DNA of 64,000 nt from Sphingopyxis chilensis (GCF_035930445.1 NZ_CP142394.1:281501-345500); one strand, 5' to 3'. Shown: positions 41,027-50,029, counted from the first letter of the stretch. Numbers and translations: made by a program. Notes: generated by a model not told the origin, from the letters alone.

Positions 41027-42139
41027 ATGAAGACCCGCGCCGCCGTTGCGTTCGAAGCGAAGAAGCCGCTCGAAATCGTCGAACTCGATTTGGAAGGCCC
41101 GAAGGCGGGCGAGGTGCTGGTCGAGATCATGGCGACGGGCATCTGCCACACCGATGCCTACACGCTCGACGGCTTCGACAGCGAGGGCATCTTCCCGAGC
41201 GTGCTGGGGCATGAGGGCGCGGGCGTCGTGCGCGAGGTCGGCGCGGGCGTCACCAGCGTCTCCCCCGGCGACCATGTCATCCCGCTCTACACCCCCGAAT
41301 GCCGCCAGTGCAAAAGCTGCCTCAGCGGCAAGACCAACCTGTGCACCGCGATCCGCGCGACGCAGGGCAAGGGGCTGATGCCCGATGGCACGACGCGCTT
41401 TTCGTACAAGGGCCAGCCGATCTTCCATTATATGGGCTGCTCGACCTTTTCGAACTTCACCGTGCTGCCTGAGATCGCGGTCGCGAAAATCCGCGAGGAC
41501 GCGCCGTTCCAGTCGAGCTGCTATATCGGCTGCGGCGTCACCACCGGGGTCGGGGCGGCGATCAACACCGCGAAGGTGCAGGTCGGCGACAATGTCGTCG
41601 TGTTCGGGCTTGGCGGCATCGGATTGAACGTGATCCAGGGTGCACGGCTGGCGGGTGCGAACCAGATCATCGGCGTCGACATCAACCCGGCCCGAGAGGA
41701 ATGGGGCCGCAAGTTCGGGATGACCGACTTCCTGAACACCAAGGGCATGAGCCGCGAGGACACGGTCGCCGCAATCGTGCGGCTGACCGACGGCGGCGCC
41801 GACTATACCTTCGACGCCACCGGCAACACTGAAGTGATGCGCACCGCATTGGAAGCCTGCCACCGCGGCTGGGGCACCTCGATCATCATCGGCGTCGCCG
41901 AGGCGGGCAAGGAAATCGCGACGCGCCCGTTCCAGCTCGTCACCGGGCGCAACTGGCGCGGCACCGCGTTCGGCGGCGCCAAGGGCCGCACCGACGTGCC
42001 CAAGATCGTCGACATGTATATGACCGGCAAGATCGAGATCGACCCGATGATCACCCACGTCATGGGGCTCGAGGACATCAACAAGGGCTTCGATTTGATG
42101 CACGCGGGCGAGAGTATCCGTTCGGTGGTGGTATATTAA
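41027..42139 (+). CDS. frmA: S-(hydroxymethyl)glutathione dehydrogenase / class III alcohol dehydrogenase
   Basis: 370 aa from the ATG at 41027, with AAGGAG upstream. Oxidises the spontaneous formaldehyde-glutathione adduct to S-formylglutathione with NAD+. Catalytic zinc ligands in [21 protein letters not shown] and [12 protein letters not shown]; the structural zinc in [18 protein letters not shown] fold in [17 protein letters not shown]. First gene of a formaldehyde detoxification unit with purU and fghA downstream on the same strand. Confidence 0.95.
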   Translation: MKTRAAVAFEAKKPLEIVELDLEGPKAGEVLVEIMATGICHTDAYTLDGFDSEGIFPSVLGHEGAGVVREVGAGVTSVSPGDHVIPLYTPECRQCKSCLSGKTNLCTAIRATQGKGLMPDGTTRFSYKGQPIFHYMGCSTFSNFTVLPEIAVAKIREDAPFQSSCYIGCGVTTGVGAAINTAKVQVGDNVVVFGLGGIGLNVIQGARLAGANQIIGVDINPAREEWGRKFGMTDFLNTKGMSREDTVAAIVRLTDGGADYTFDATGNTEVMRTALEACHRGWGTSIIIGVAEAGKEIATRPFQLVTGRNWRGTAFGGAKGRTDVPKIVDMYMTGKIEIDPMITHVMGLEDINKGFDLMHAGESIRSVVVY

Positions 42140-42167
42140 AGAAGCGGTTCCGTTCGTCGCCAAGCTT

Positions 42168-42251
42168 CGTCATTGCGAGGAGCCGCAGGCGACGCGGCAA
42201 TCCAGAGCCTGCGTAAAGCCCCTGGATTGCTTCGCTTCGCCCGCAATGACG
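42168..42251. repeat. CGTCATTGCGAGCG-family palindromic repeat
   Basis: Arms CGTCATTGCG / CGCAATGACG and GCAATCCAG / CTGGATTGC, between frmA and purU. Confidence 0.88.
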
Positions 42252-42270
42252 TGAATTGGGGAGCCTTGAT

Positions 42271-43131
42271 GTGACCGGACCCTATGTCCTGACCTTCAGC
42301 TGCGTCGACGCGGTGGGCATCGTCGCCGCGGTGACGGGGCTGCTTGCGACACGCGAGGGATTCATTCTCGACAGCCAGCAATATGCCGACCTGGGTTCGG
42401 GGCGCTTTTTCATGCGTGTCGAGTTTCGCGGTGCGGGGTCGAACTTTCCCGTCGACCTGGCGGGCGTGCAGGCGGCCTTCGCGCCGATCGTCAGCCGCTT
42501 TGCGATGGAAGCGCGGATCAGCGACACCAGCGTCAAGCCACGCTTCGTCATCGCGGTGTCGCAGGGCAGCCACTGTCTCAACGATCTGCTGCATCGCTGG
42601 TCGACCGGCAATCTGGCGATCGACGTCGCCGGCGTGGTGTCGAACCACGAAGCGCAGCGGCGGCTTTCGGAATGGCATGGGGTGCCTTTTCATCACCTGC
42701 CCGTGAGCGATGCCAACCGCGCCGAACAGGAAGCGGCGATCCTGCAGATCATGGCCGAGGCGGGCGCGGAATATCTGGTGCTGGCGCGCTATATGCAGGT
42801 CTTGTCGGAGGATCTGTCGGCGAAACTCGCGGGACGCTGCATCAACATCCACCACAGCTTCCTGCCGGGTTTCAAGGGCGCGAAACCCTATCATCGGGCG
42901 CACGAGCGCGGGGTGAAGCTGATCGGTGCGACCGCGCATTTCGTAACGAGCGACCTCGACGAGGGGCCGATTATCGAGCAGGCGGTCGAGCGCGTCGATC
43001 ATCGCGACGGTGTCGATGAGCTGATCCGCATCGGCCGCGACACCGAGGCGCAGGTGCTGGCGCGCGCGGTGCGCTGGGTCGCCGAGCAGCGCGTTTTGAT
43101 CGACGGCCGCAAGACGGTGGTTTTCCGGTGA
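42271..43131 (+). CDS. purU: formyltetrahydrofolate deformylase
   Basis: 286 aa. Releases formate from 10-formyl-THF. An N-terminal ACT domain (YVLTFSCVDAVGIVAAVTGLLA) precedes the formyltransferase-like hydrolase: FVIAVSQGSHCLNDLL, SNHEAQRR, the catalytic stretch INIHHSFLPGFKGAKPYH and TAHFVTSDLDEGPIIEQ. I chose the GTG at 42271 because GGGGAG lies 7 bp upstream; a TTG at 42256 is in frame. Its place in a formaldehyde operon suggests balancing one-carbon folates with formate output. Confidence 0.93.
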   Translation: MTGPYVLTFSCVDAVGIVAAVTGLLATREGFILDSQQYADLGSGRFFMRVEFRGAGSNFPVDLAGVQAAFAPIVSRFAMEARISDTSVKPRFVIAVSQGSHCLNDLLHRWSTGNLAIDVAGVVSNHEAQRRLSEWHGVPFHHLPVSDANRAEQEAAILQIMAEAGAEYLVLARYMQVLSEDLSAKLAGRCINIHHSFLPGFKGAKPYHRAHERGVKLIGATAHFVTSDLDEGPIIEQAVERVDHRDGVDELIRIGRDTEAQVLARAVRWVAEQRVLIDGRKTVVFR

Positions 43132-43182
43132 CGCCGGGTATAGGTAGTGAATCGCAACGATAATCAGGAGGAGCGGAGAGCC

Positions 43183-43563
43183 ATGTACAGTCACAATATG
43201 GTCGGTGCGAACGACATCGAAGCGGCGCGAAAATTCTATGACGCGACCTTTCAGGCGATCGGCGGCAAGCCCGCGATCCAGGACGACAAGGGCCGGCTGA
43301 TCTATGTGCACAATGGCGGACTGTTCCTCGTCGGGCCTCCGATCGACGGCGAGCCGGCGACCGCAGGCAATGGCTGCACGATCGGCTTTGCGATGGAAGG
43401 GCCCGAGCAGGCCAAGGCGTGGCACGACGCGGGCGTCGCCAACGGCGGCACCGCGATCGAAGACCCACCGGGCGTGCGCGAAGGCGGGTTCGGCGCCATG
43501 TATCTCGCCTATCTTCGCGATCCCTCGGGTAACAAGCTCTGCGCGCTGCACCGCATCGTGTGA
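43183..43563 (+). CDS. VOC family protein in the formaldehyde operon
   Basis: 126 aa from the ATG at 43183, preceded by a long purine-rich site AGGAGGAGCGGAG. Glyoxalase-like fold: MVGANDIEAARKFYDATFQAIG, FLVGPPIDGEPATAGNG, AMYLAYLRDPSGNKLCALHRI. Such genes are often found beside frmA/fghA in sphingomonads. A role in handling a glutathione thioester or adduct is plausible but unproven. An earlier in-frame ATG at 43147 lacks a ribosome site. Confidence 0.85.
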   Translation: MYSHNMVGANDIEAARKFYDATFQAIGGKPAIQDDKGRLIYVHNGGLFLVGPPIDGEPATAGNGCTIGFAMEGPEQAKAWHDAGVANGGTAIEDPPGVREGGFGAMYLAYLRDPSGNKLCALHRIV

Positions 43564-43572
43564 GGTTCGATC

Positions 43573-44076
43573 ATGCGCGGCGAAGCGGGATTGCGAACGG
43601 ACCTGAAGGCACTTGCTATCCCCTTCGCCGAGCATGAGCATGATGCGGTGTTCACCGTTGCCGAAAGCGACGCGGTGCACGCCGCGATGCCGGGGGCGCA
43701 TACGAAAAATCTGTTCCTGAAGGATGCGGGCGGGGCATTTTGGCTCGTAACCGTGCCGTCGGATGCGCGCGTCGATCTGAAGGCGCTGCCCGCCGCGATC
43801 GGCAGCAAGCGCGTGAGCTTCGGCAAGGCTGGCGATATGGAGCGATTGCTGGGCATTTCGCCGGGGTCGGTGACGCCGCTCGCGGCGATCAATGCGCAGC
43901 CTGGGAGCGTTACCGTGGTGCTGGATGCGGCGCTGGCGACCGCGCCCGCCGTCAACGTCCACCCGCTCCGCAACACCGCGACGCTGGGGCTGTCGGGCGG
44001 ATCGATCCTCGACCTGCTGCGTCATTGGGGGCATGATCCGGTGACCGCACCCATCCCCGTTCAGGAAGCAGCATGA
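43573..44076 (+). CDS. ProXp/YbaK-type trans-editing domain protein
   Basis: 167 aa. Free-standing prolyl-tRNA synthetase-associated domain, predicted to deacylate mischarged tRNA (Ala or Cys on tRNAPro). Signatures: KALAIPFAEHEHDAVFTVAES, the conserved GAHTKNLFLKDAGG with the key Lys, SFGKAGDMERLLGISPGSVTPLAA and the late VNVHPLRNTATLGLSG. Overlaps fghA by 4 bp (ATGA), so it is co-translated with formaldehyde genes; a metabolic reason for this is not obvious. Confidence 0.9.
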   Translation: MRGEAGLRTDLKALAIPFAEHEHDAVFTVAESDAVHAAMPGAHTKNLFLKDAGGAFWLVTVPSDARVDLKALPAAIGSKRVSFGKAGDMERLLGISPGSVTPLAAINAQPGSVTVVLDAALATAPAVNVHPLRNTATLGLSGGSILDLLRHWGHDPVTAPIPVQEAA

Positions 44077-44921
44077 CCCTCGAAACCATCTCCACCACCC
44101 GCAGCCATGGCGGCACGCAGGGCGTTTACAAGCACGCGAGCACGACCACCGGCACCGACATGACCTTTGCGGTCTTCGTTCCGGATCATGCCCACGGCGC
44201 CAAGTTGCCGGTACTCTGGTATCTGTCGGGGCTGACCTGCACCCACGCCAATGTGATGGAGAAGGGCGAATATCGCGCCGCCTGCGCCGAGCATGGCGTG
44301 ATCTTCATCGCGCCCGACACCAGCCCGCGCGGCGAGGATGTGCCCGACGATCCCGACGGGGCCCATGACTTCGGGATGGGCGCGGGCTTCTATGTCGATG
44401 CGACCGAGGAGCCGTGGGCGAAACATTACCGGATGCGCTCCTATGTCGAGGACGAGCTGCCCTCGCTGGTGCTGCGCAATTTCGCGAGCGCCGACCTGAC
44501 GCGGCAGGCGATCACGGGGCATTCGATGGGCGGGCACGGCGCGCTGACGATTGGCCTGCGCAATCAGGACCGCTTCCGCTCGGTCTCGGCCTTTTCGCCG
44601 ATCGTCGCGCCGTCGCAGTGCCCGTGGGGCCAGAAGGCGCTCGGCGGTTATCTTGGCGATGACCGCGAGGACTGGCACGCTTATGATGCGTGCGCGCTGC
44701 TCGATCAGGGGTTGCGCGTGCCCGACCTGCTCGTCGACCAAGGCGATGCCGACAATTTCCTGACCGAACAGCTCAAGACCGAATTGCTGGTCGAAGCGTG
44801 CGGGCGGGCAGGACAGAAGGCCGACATCCGCATGCAGCCGGGCTATGATCACAGCTATTATTTCATCTCGACCTTCATGGCCGAGCATGTCGCTTGGCAC
44901 GCGGAGCGGTTGAAGGCGTAA
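44073..44921 (+). CDS. fghA: S-formylglutathione hydrolase
   Basis: 282 aa esterase-D family serine hydrolase. Cleaves S-formylglutathione to formate and glutathione, the step after FrmA. Nucleophile Ser151 in ITGHSMGGHGALT; Asp in LVDQGDADNFL; His in QPGYDHSYYFISTFM; oxyanion segment LPVLWYLSGLTCTHAN. Length is that of the family. Last gene of the operon; a CCTCCCC-type repeat follows. Confidence 0.95.
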   Translation: MTLETISTTRSHGGTQGVYKHASTTTGTDMTFAVFVPDHAHGAKLPVLWYLSGLTCTHANVMEKGEYRAACAEHGVIFIAPDTSPRGEDVPDDPDGAHDFGMGAGFYVDATEEPWAKHYRMRSYVEDELPSLVLRNFASADLTRQAITGHSMGGHGALTIGLRNQDRFRSVSAFSPIVAPSQCPWGQKALGGYLGDDREDWHAYDACALLDQGLRVPDLLVDQGDADNFLTEQLKTELLVEACGRAGQKADIRMQPGYDHSYYFISTFMAEHVAWHAERLKA

Positions 44922-44929
44922 TTTCTCCC

Positions 44930-45002
44930 TCTCTTCGGGGCGGGGATGGGGGAAAAGCCTTTAGCGCCGCGAACCCTCCCCACTCCCGCAAGCGGGAGGG
45001 GT
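44930..45002. repeat. CCTCCCC-type intergenic repeat
   Basis: Contains TCTCCCTCTCTTCGGGGCGGGGA and CTCCCGCAAGCGGGAG hairpins between the convergent fghA and quinone oxidoreductase genes. Probably doubles as a terminator region. Confidence 0.6.
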
Positions 45003-45989
45003 TCAGGGGTGTTCGGGAATCAGCAGGCTCGATCCGGTCGTCCGCCCGGCCTCCAGATCGGCGTGCGCCCTTGCCGCATCTTCCAGCGAATAGCGCTGAC
45101 CGACAGTGATCCGCACCGCGCCGCCCTCGATCATTTCGAACACCCGGTCGGCGCCTGCCGCGCGTTCACCGGGCAGGTGATAATAATCGAACAGGGTCGG
45201 ACGCGTCACGAACTGCGAGCCATGCTGCGCGAGGATGCCGAGGTTGACGCCGGTGACGGGGCCGCCGGCGTTGCCATAGCTGACGATGAGCCCGCGGCGC
45301 GCGGTGGATTTGAGCGAGGTCGCCCAGGTCGCCATGCCGATGCCGTCGAAGGTGACGGGCACGCCCTGGCCGTCGGTGATTTCGCGGACATGCGCGGCAA
45401 CATCTTCGGCCTTGTAGCGGATGACATGATCGGCGCCCGCCTCGCGCGCGGCATGCTCCTTCGCTTCGGTGCTGACGGTGCCGATGACCGTGGCTCCGAT
45501 GGCCTTCAGCCATTGGACGAGGATCAGCCCGACGCCGCCGGCGGCGGCATGGACGAGCACCGTCGAACCCGCTTCGACCTTGGCACAGCGCTCGACGAGC
45601 ATCTCGACGGTGCAAGCCTTGAGCAGCGCGGCGGCGGCGGTTTCATCGTCGATGCCGGGCGGCAGCTTGAAAAGCGAGGATGCGGGGACGAGCCGCGCCG
45701 ACGCATAGGCGTTGCGCTGCGGGCCGAAGGTTGCGACCCGGTCGCCGGGCCGGATGCCGTGAACGTCGGCGCCGATTGCGATCGCCTCGCCCGCAGCCTC
45801 GACCCCGAGCCCGCCGGGAAGCTCGATCGGATAGGTGCCGTCGCGGTGATAGGTGTCGAGATAGTTGAGCCCGACCGCGGTTTGTCGCACGAGGACCTGA
45901 CCGGGGCCGGGTTCGCCGAGCGTGACCTCGCGCCAGTCGATGACCTCGGGCCCGCCCTGGCTTTCGATAAAGGCTTCGATCGCTTTCAT
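45003..45989 (-). CDS. NADPH:quinone oxidoreductase (zeta-crystallin-like MDR)
   Basis: 328 aa from the ATG at 45989 (AGGAG upstream). Zinc-free medium-chain reductase: VGLNYLDTYHRDGTYP, GLGVEAAGEAIAIG, the NADPH fold VLVHAAAGGVGLILVQWLKA and GATVIGTVSTEAKEHAAREAGADHVIRY. Expected to reduce quinones by one electron with NADPH in the cytosol. Followed at some distance by fghA on the opposite strand; no operon partner. Confidence 0.9.
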   Translation of the reverse strand: MKAIEAFIESQGGPEVIDWREVTLGEPGPGQVLVRQTAVGLNYLDTYHRDGTYPIELPGGLGVEAAGEAIAIGADVHGIRPGDRVATFGPQRNAYASARLVPASSLFKLPPGIDDETAAAALLKACTVEMLVERCAKVEAGSTVLVHAAAGGVGLILVQWLKAIGATVIGTVSTEAKEHAAREAGADHVIRYKAEDVAAHVREITDGQGVPVTFDGIGMATWATSLKSTARRGLIVSYGNAGGPVTGVNLGILAQHGSQFVTRPTLFDYYHLPGERAAGADRVFEMIEGGAVRITVGQRYSLEDAARAHADLEAGRTTGSSLLIPEHP

Positions 45990-46059
45990 CCGCCGCTCTC
46001 CTGCTGTCCGGTCCATCTGGTGGGCGAGGGAGGCGAGTGCAATAGCGGTGCGACAAAAG

Positions 46060-46081
46060 CCCCTCCCCATCAGGGGAGGGG
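46060..46081 (-). terminator. hairpin/terminator downstream of the DEAD-box gene
   Basis: Perfect 9-bp stem CCCCTCCCC / GGGGAGGGG with an ATCA loop. On the minus strand it is followed by CTTTTG, 8 bp after the helicase stop, so it may terminate that gene. It also belongs to the CCTCCCC repeat class. Confidence 0.6.
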
Positions 46082-46088
46082 TTCGGTT

Positions 46089-47930
46089 TTACTTCGACGG
46101 GCGGCGCGGGCTGCGCTGACCGTAGGGCTTGGGCTTGTAGCGTTCGGTGTTGCTGCCCGGCGCGCGCGGACCGCGCGGTCCCGAGCGATCGCCGAACCCG
46201 CGATCGCCACCGGGCGCACGAGCGAAATTGCCGCGCGGCGCCCCATCACGCGGGGACTTGTCGCGGCGCGGCGGATAGGTCGGGCCGTCGGGGGCCGGCG
46301 TGATCGACACGCCGCTGTCGTCTTCACCATCCTGATTTGCGGTGCGCGTCACGGCCTCGGCGAAGCGGTCGGCGATCGCGCGCGGGATGTTGAACATCGT
46401 TTCCTTGGGGCCGATGCGGATCGCGCCGATTTCGTTCTTGCTCACATGGCCGCGGCGGCAGAGCAGGGGCAGGATCCAGCGCGGATCGGCATTCTGGTGG
46501 CGGCCGATGTTGAGGCGGAACCAGACGGCGTCCTCGAACCCCTCGCGGCGATCGCCGCCACGTTCGGGGCGCTCGAAACGCTCGCCGCGCTCGGGACGGC
46601 CGGCGGCGTCGCGGCCGCGCGGGCCGTTGTCGAGCAGATCCTCGGGCGGCGGCATCAGCGCGCGGTGCGAGCGGACGAGCGAGGCGGCGATATCCTCGGG
46701 CGTGCGCTCGGCCATCAGGCGCTGCGCGAGCTCGAGATCCTCGGGTTCATGCTCTTGCGGCGTGAGCAGCTTCTCCATCAACCGTTCCTGGTCGCGCGCG
46801 CGCACATCGGCGGCGGTCGGTGCGTCCATCCACTCGGCCTCGATTCGCGCGCCGCGCAGCATGCCGTCGACGCGGCGGCGGCGCGGATAGGGGACGATGA
46901 TGACCGCGGTGCCCTTTTTGCCGGCGCGGCCGGTGCGGCCCGAACGGTGCTGGAGCGCTTCGGCGTCGCGCGGGATTTCGACGTGGATGACGAGGCTGAG
47001 CGTCGGCAGGTCGATGCCGCGCGCGGCGACGTCGGTCGCGACGCAGACCTTGGCGCGACGGTCGCGAAGCGCTTGCAGCGCCTGATTGCGCTCGTTCTGG
47101 CTATGCTCGCCCGACAGCGCGACGGCGGCAAAGCCGCGCTCGACAAGGCTGGCATGAAGGCGGCGGACGTTGTCGCGCGTCGCGCAGAACAGCATCGCGG
47201 TCTCGGCATCGTGCAGGCGGAGCAGGTTGACGACCGCGCCTTCGATGTCGGCGGGGGCGACGGTCACCGCCTGATAGGCGATGTCGCCATGGCCGCGGTC
47301 TTCGCCGACGGTCGAGATACGCAGTGCGTCTTGCTGGTAACGCTTGGCAAGCTGGACGATCGGCTTGGGGAGCGTCGCCGAGAACAGCAAAGTGCGGCGC
47401 GTCGCGGGGGTGCCGTCGAGGATTTCCTCCAGATCGTCGCGAAAGCCCATGTCGAGCATTTCATCGGCTTCGTCGAGCACGGCGACGCGCAGCGCGCTGA
47501 GGTCGAGCGCCCCGCGTTCGAGATGGTCGCGCAGGCGGCCGGGGGTGCCGACGACGATCTGCACACCCTGACCCAGGGCGCGGCGTTCCTTGCTCGCGTC
47601 CATGCCGCCGACGCAGGTTGCGATGCGCGCGCCGGCCTTGCCGTAAAGCCAGGCGAGTTCGCGGCTGACCTGCAGAGCGAGTTCGCGCGTCGGCGCGACG
47701 ATGAGCGCCAGCGGCGAGGTTGCGAAGGGCAGGCGGCCGTCTTCGAGCAGTTCGTCGGCCATCGCGAGACCGAAGGCGACGGTCTTGCCCGAGCCGGTCT
47801 GGGCGGAGACGAGGAGGTCGCGGCCCTTGGCTTCGTCTTGCGTGACCTGCGTCTGGACGGGGGTGAGCGCTTCATAGCCGCGCGCGGTGAGGGCGTCCGC
47901 AAGGACGGGCGAAAGTTGTTCGAAAGGCAT
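46089..47930 (-). CDS. DEAD-box ATP-dependent RNA helicase (CsdA/DbpA-like)
   Basis: 613 aa. Helicase core residues ~1-370 with Q motif PVQTQ, Walker A SAQTGSGKT, PTRELA, DEAD in VLDEADEMLDMG, SAT, and motif VI HRSGRTGRAG. Then a DbpA-type RNA-binding domain (about 465-535: VWFRLNIGRHQNADPRWILPLL, GAIRIGPKETMFNI). The end is a basic Arg/Gly/Pro-rich tail (PGGDRGFGDRSGPRGPRAPG). Likely assists ribosome assembly or mRNA unwinding, possibly at low temperature. Which of csdA, dbpA or rhlB it corresponds to is unclear. Confidence 0.92.
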   Translation of the reverse strand: MPFEQLSPVLADALTARGYEALTPVQTQVTQDEAKGRDLLVSAQTGSGKTVAFGLAMADELLEDGRLPFATSPLALIVAPTRELALQVSRELAWLYGKAGARIATCVGGMDASKERRALGQGVQIVVGTPGRLRDHLERGALDLSALRVAVLDEADEMLDMGFRDDLEEILDGTPATRRTLLFSATLPKPIVQLAKRYQQDALRISTVGEDRGHGDIAYQAVTVAPADIEGAVVNLLRLHDAETAMLFCATRDNVRRLHASLVERGFAAVALSGEHSQNERNQALQALRDRRAKVCVATDVAARGIDLPTLSLVIHVEIPRDAEALQHRSGRTGRAGKKGTAVIIVPYPRRRRVDGMLRGARIEAEWMDAPTAADVRARDQERLMEKLLTPQEHEPEDLELAQRLMAERTPEDIAASLVRSHRALMPPPEDLLDNGPRGRDAAGRPERGERFERPERGGDRREGFEDAVWFRLNIGRHQNADPRWILPLLCRRGHVSKNEIGAIRIGPKETMFNIPRAIADRFAEAVTRTANQDGEDDSGVSITPAPDGPTYPPRRDKSPRDGAPRGNFARAPGGDRGFGDRSGPRGPRAPGSNTERYKPKPYGQRSPRRPSK

Positions 47931-47978
47931 GTTGTTCTTCTTATCCTGAGCAGCAAAGGCGCCGCGGTTGTGTCTTCG

Positions 47979-48058
47979 CTGCCCCGGCCTTGCCCCGGGG
48001 TCTGTCGCCCGGGATCGAAAATTGGGTCATGGATGCCGAAACGCGTCCGGCATGACGA
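47979..48058. repeat. CCCCGG-type intergenic repeat (degenerate)
   Basis: Imperfect arms around CCCCGGCCTTGCCCCGGGG and CATGGATGCCGAAACGCGTCCGGCATGACG. A decayed relative of the B-type repeats at 21326 and 40517; no gene here. Confidence 0.5.
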
Positions 48059-48077
48059 AGAATTATGTGGGTTTTTC

Positions 48078-49250
48078 CTAAAGGGCCTGGCCCGCCGCGT
48101 GCCCGCTGGCCCAAGCCCATTGAAAATTATAGCCGCCCAGCCACCCGGTGACATCCACGGCTTCGCCGACCGCATACAGCCCCGGCACGCTTTTGGCCAT
48201 CATTGTTTGCGAGGACAGGTTCGCGGTCGAAATTCCGCCGACGGTAACCTCTGCCTTGGCGAAGCCTTCGGTGCCGTTGGGGTGGAAAGGCCAGCGCTTG
48301 AGGCGCGCTTCGGCGTCGGCAAGCTTGCGGTCGGTCAACGCGCCGAGTTCGCCGGGAAGCGCGAGGCGTTCGGCGAGCGTCTGCGCGAGGCGGTCGGGCA
48401 GGGCGAGCGCCGAAACGAGCGTCGCGCGCGGGCGCACGCGCTTGGTTTCGATGAGCCAGCCCGGCCCGGCGTCGGGGAGGAAGTCGATCGTCACCGGCTC
48501 GCCGTGCCGCCAGTAGCTGCTGACTTGGAGGATCGCGGGTCCCGACAGACCCTTGTGCGTGAAAAGCGCGGCTTCGCGGAACGCCGCCTTGCCTGCGCGC
48601 GCTTCAACGGGGGTCGCGACGCCCGAGAGGTCACGGAACAGCACATCGTTGCCGCCAAGCGTCAGCGGGACGAGCGCGGGGCGCGGCTCGACGACCTTGA
48701 GGCCGAACTGGCGGGCGAGGTCGTAAGCGAAACCGGACGCGCCCATCTTCGGGATGGACGGCCCGCCGGTCGCGATGACGAGGTTGGCGGCGGTGAAGGG
48801 CTGGTCGCCGAAAATCACCCGGAACTTGCCATCCGCATGTGTCACTTCGCGAACCGGCTGGTCGCAGCGGACCTCGACCCCGCCCTTCGCGCATTCGTCG
48901 AGCAGCATCGCGACGACCTGTTTGGCCGAGCCGTCGCAGAAGAGCTGCCCGAGCGTCTTTTCATGGTGCGCGATGCCATGGCGATCGACGAGCGCGATGA
49001 AGTCGGCGGGGGTGTAGCGCGCGAGCGCCGACTTCGCGAAATGCGGGTTCGCCGAGATATAGCGGTCGGGGACGGTGTGGATATTGGTGAAGTTGCAGCG
49101 CCCGCCGCCCGAGATCAGGATTTTCTTCCCCACCTGATCAGCGTGGTCGAGCAGCAGGACGCGCCGCCCCCTTTGCCCCGCGACCGCGGCGCACATCAGC
49201 CCGGCCGCGCCGGCACCCAGCACGATGGCGTCATAATCGGGGGCGGTCAT
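48078..49250 (-). CDS. NAD(P)/FAD-dependent oxidoreductase, HI0933/YhiN family
   Basis: 390 aa from the ATG at 49250. The FAD motif is AIVLGAGAAGLMCAAVAGQRG; the family signature KKILISGGGRCNFTN follows, then LVIATGGPSIPKMGASGFAYDLA and the C-terminal GLYAVGEAVDVTGWLGGYNFQWAWASG that closes the FAD site. The physiological substrate of this widespread flavoprotein family is not established. Ends a probable operon gre-like, SANT-like gene, flavoprotein (7-bp gap to the small gene). Confidence 0.9.
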   Translation of the reverse strand: MTAPDYDAIVLGAGAAGLMCAAVAGQRGRRVLLLDHADQVGKKILISGGGRCNFTNIHTVPDRYISANPHFAKSALARYTPADFIALVDRHGIAHHEKTLGQLFCDGSAKQVVAMLLDECAKGGVEVRCDQPVREVTHADGKFRVIFGDQPFTAANLVIATGGPSIPKMGASGFAYDLARQFGLKVVEPRPALVPLTLGGNDVLFRDLSGVATPVEARAGKAAFREAALFTHKGLSGPAILQVSSYWRHGEPVTIDFLPDAGPGWLIETKRVRPRATLVSALALPDRLAQTLAERLALPGELGALTDRKLADAEARLKRWPFHPNGTEGFAKAEVTVGGISTANLSSQTMMAKSVPGLYAVGEAVDVTGWLGGYNFQWAWASGHAAGQAL

Positions 49251-49257
49251 GGATGCG

Positions 49258-49437
49258 TCAGTGCAGCTTTGCGATCGACAGGCCATCGGCCTTGGCGCGT
49301 GTCTTCACCGATTCCTCGCTGCGCGTCAGCGCCTTGGCGATGGCTTTCAATGCCATGCCCTTTTTCGCAAGCGTGTGGAGCTTGTCGATCTCGGCCGCGG
49401 TCCACGGCTGTTTGTGGCGTTCGAACCTGTCTTTCAT
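49258..49437 (-). CDS. 59-aa SANT/Myb-like HTH protein
   Basis: Short ORF from the ATG at 49437 (overlapping the Gre-family stop by 4 bp, ATGA) to a TGA at 49258. It reads MKDRFERHKQPWTAAEIDKL, then HTLAKKGMALKAIAKALTRS, EESVKTRAKADGLSIAKLH. The WTxxEIxxL start and the spaced helices fit a SANT/Myb-like or GcrA-type DNA-binding fold. Coupled translation with the elongation-factor gene supports it being real. Target unknown. Confidence 0.75.
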   Translation of the reverse strand: MKDRFERHKQPWTAAEIDKLHTLAKKGMALKAIAKALTRSEESVKTRAKADGLSIAKLH

Positions 49438-49910
49438 GCCAAGACCTCCGGATCGGCGGTGGCGGCAAGGATTTCGATGGCGTCCTCACGTCCCTGAAAT
49501 GCGACCATGTCGCCCGCCTCGGCGCCCATCAAGGCGCGGCCGAGCGGCGAGGTGAAGGCGATGCGGCCCGCTGCGGGGTCGGCCTCGTCATGGCCGACGA
49601 TCGTGACGACCCGCTCGGAGCCGCCCAACGCATAGCGCACGCGGCTGCCGATGCCGACGACATCGTCGCCGGGGAGCGCCTGCACGTCGGCGGTCGCCTG
49701 ACGCGTATGGAGGTAGCGAAGTCGGCGCTGGAGCTTTTTGCGCGCGTCGCCGTCGGTTTCGGCGGCGATTGCGGTGTTGAGACGCGCAACCTCTTCGCCG
49801 ATCAGACGGAGGCCGCGTGGCGTTACGAGATTGGGGCCGACAGGAATCGGCCACTCGAACTCGGGTTCTTTATGTTCGTCGTCGCTCTCGCGGCGAAAGG
49901 CTACGCTCAT
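49434..49910 (-). CDS. GreA/GreB family elongation factor, atypical coiled-coil tip
   Basis: 158 aa from the ATG at 49910 (AGGAA upstream). The N-terminal coiled coil spans about residues 30-78 (RGLRLIGEEVARLNTAIAAE, RKKLQRRLRYLHTRQATADV). The C-terminal FKBP-like domain has GSRVRYALGGSERVVTIVGHDEADPAAGRIAFTSPLGRALMGAEAGD. The standard tip motif GDLSENAEY that stimulates transcript cleavage is missing; a shorter ETDGDARK stretch is there instead. It may be a Gre competitor or have altered activity. Confidence 0.85.
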   Translation of the reverse strand: MSVAFRRESDDEHKEPEFEWPIPVGPNLVTPRGLRLIGEEVARLNTAIAAETDGDARKKLQRRLRYLHTRQATADVQALPGDDVVGIGSRVRYALGGSERVVTIVGHDEADPAAGRIAFTSPLGRALMGAEAGDMVAFQGREDAIEILAATADPEVLA

Positions 49911-50029
49911 CGTCTCATTCCTGAAGGATGCGCGCCTTTGCGCCACGAAGGTGGCGACAAGATGGCGGCTTGCGCTGGACAGCGGTGGCAAGCGTGTGTT
50001 ACGTAAGCAATACACAAAGGAGATTCTCG

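Noticed and set aside
40573-41151. 192-codon minus-strand frame
   Set aside because: Consists of palindromic repeats plus antisense of the frmA start. No protein features.
44946-50006. 1,686-codon open frame on the plus strand
   Set aside because: It runs antisense through the quinone oxidoreductase, DEAD-box helicase, flavoprotein and Gre genes, all with clear motifs. Long stop-free antisense frames are expected at this GC content; the translation is Arg/Ala/Asp-rich with no domain.
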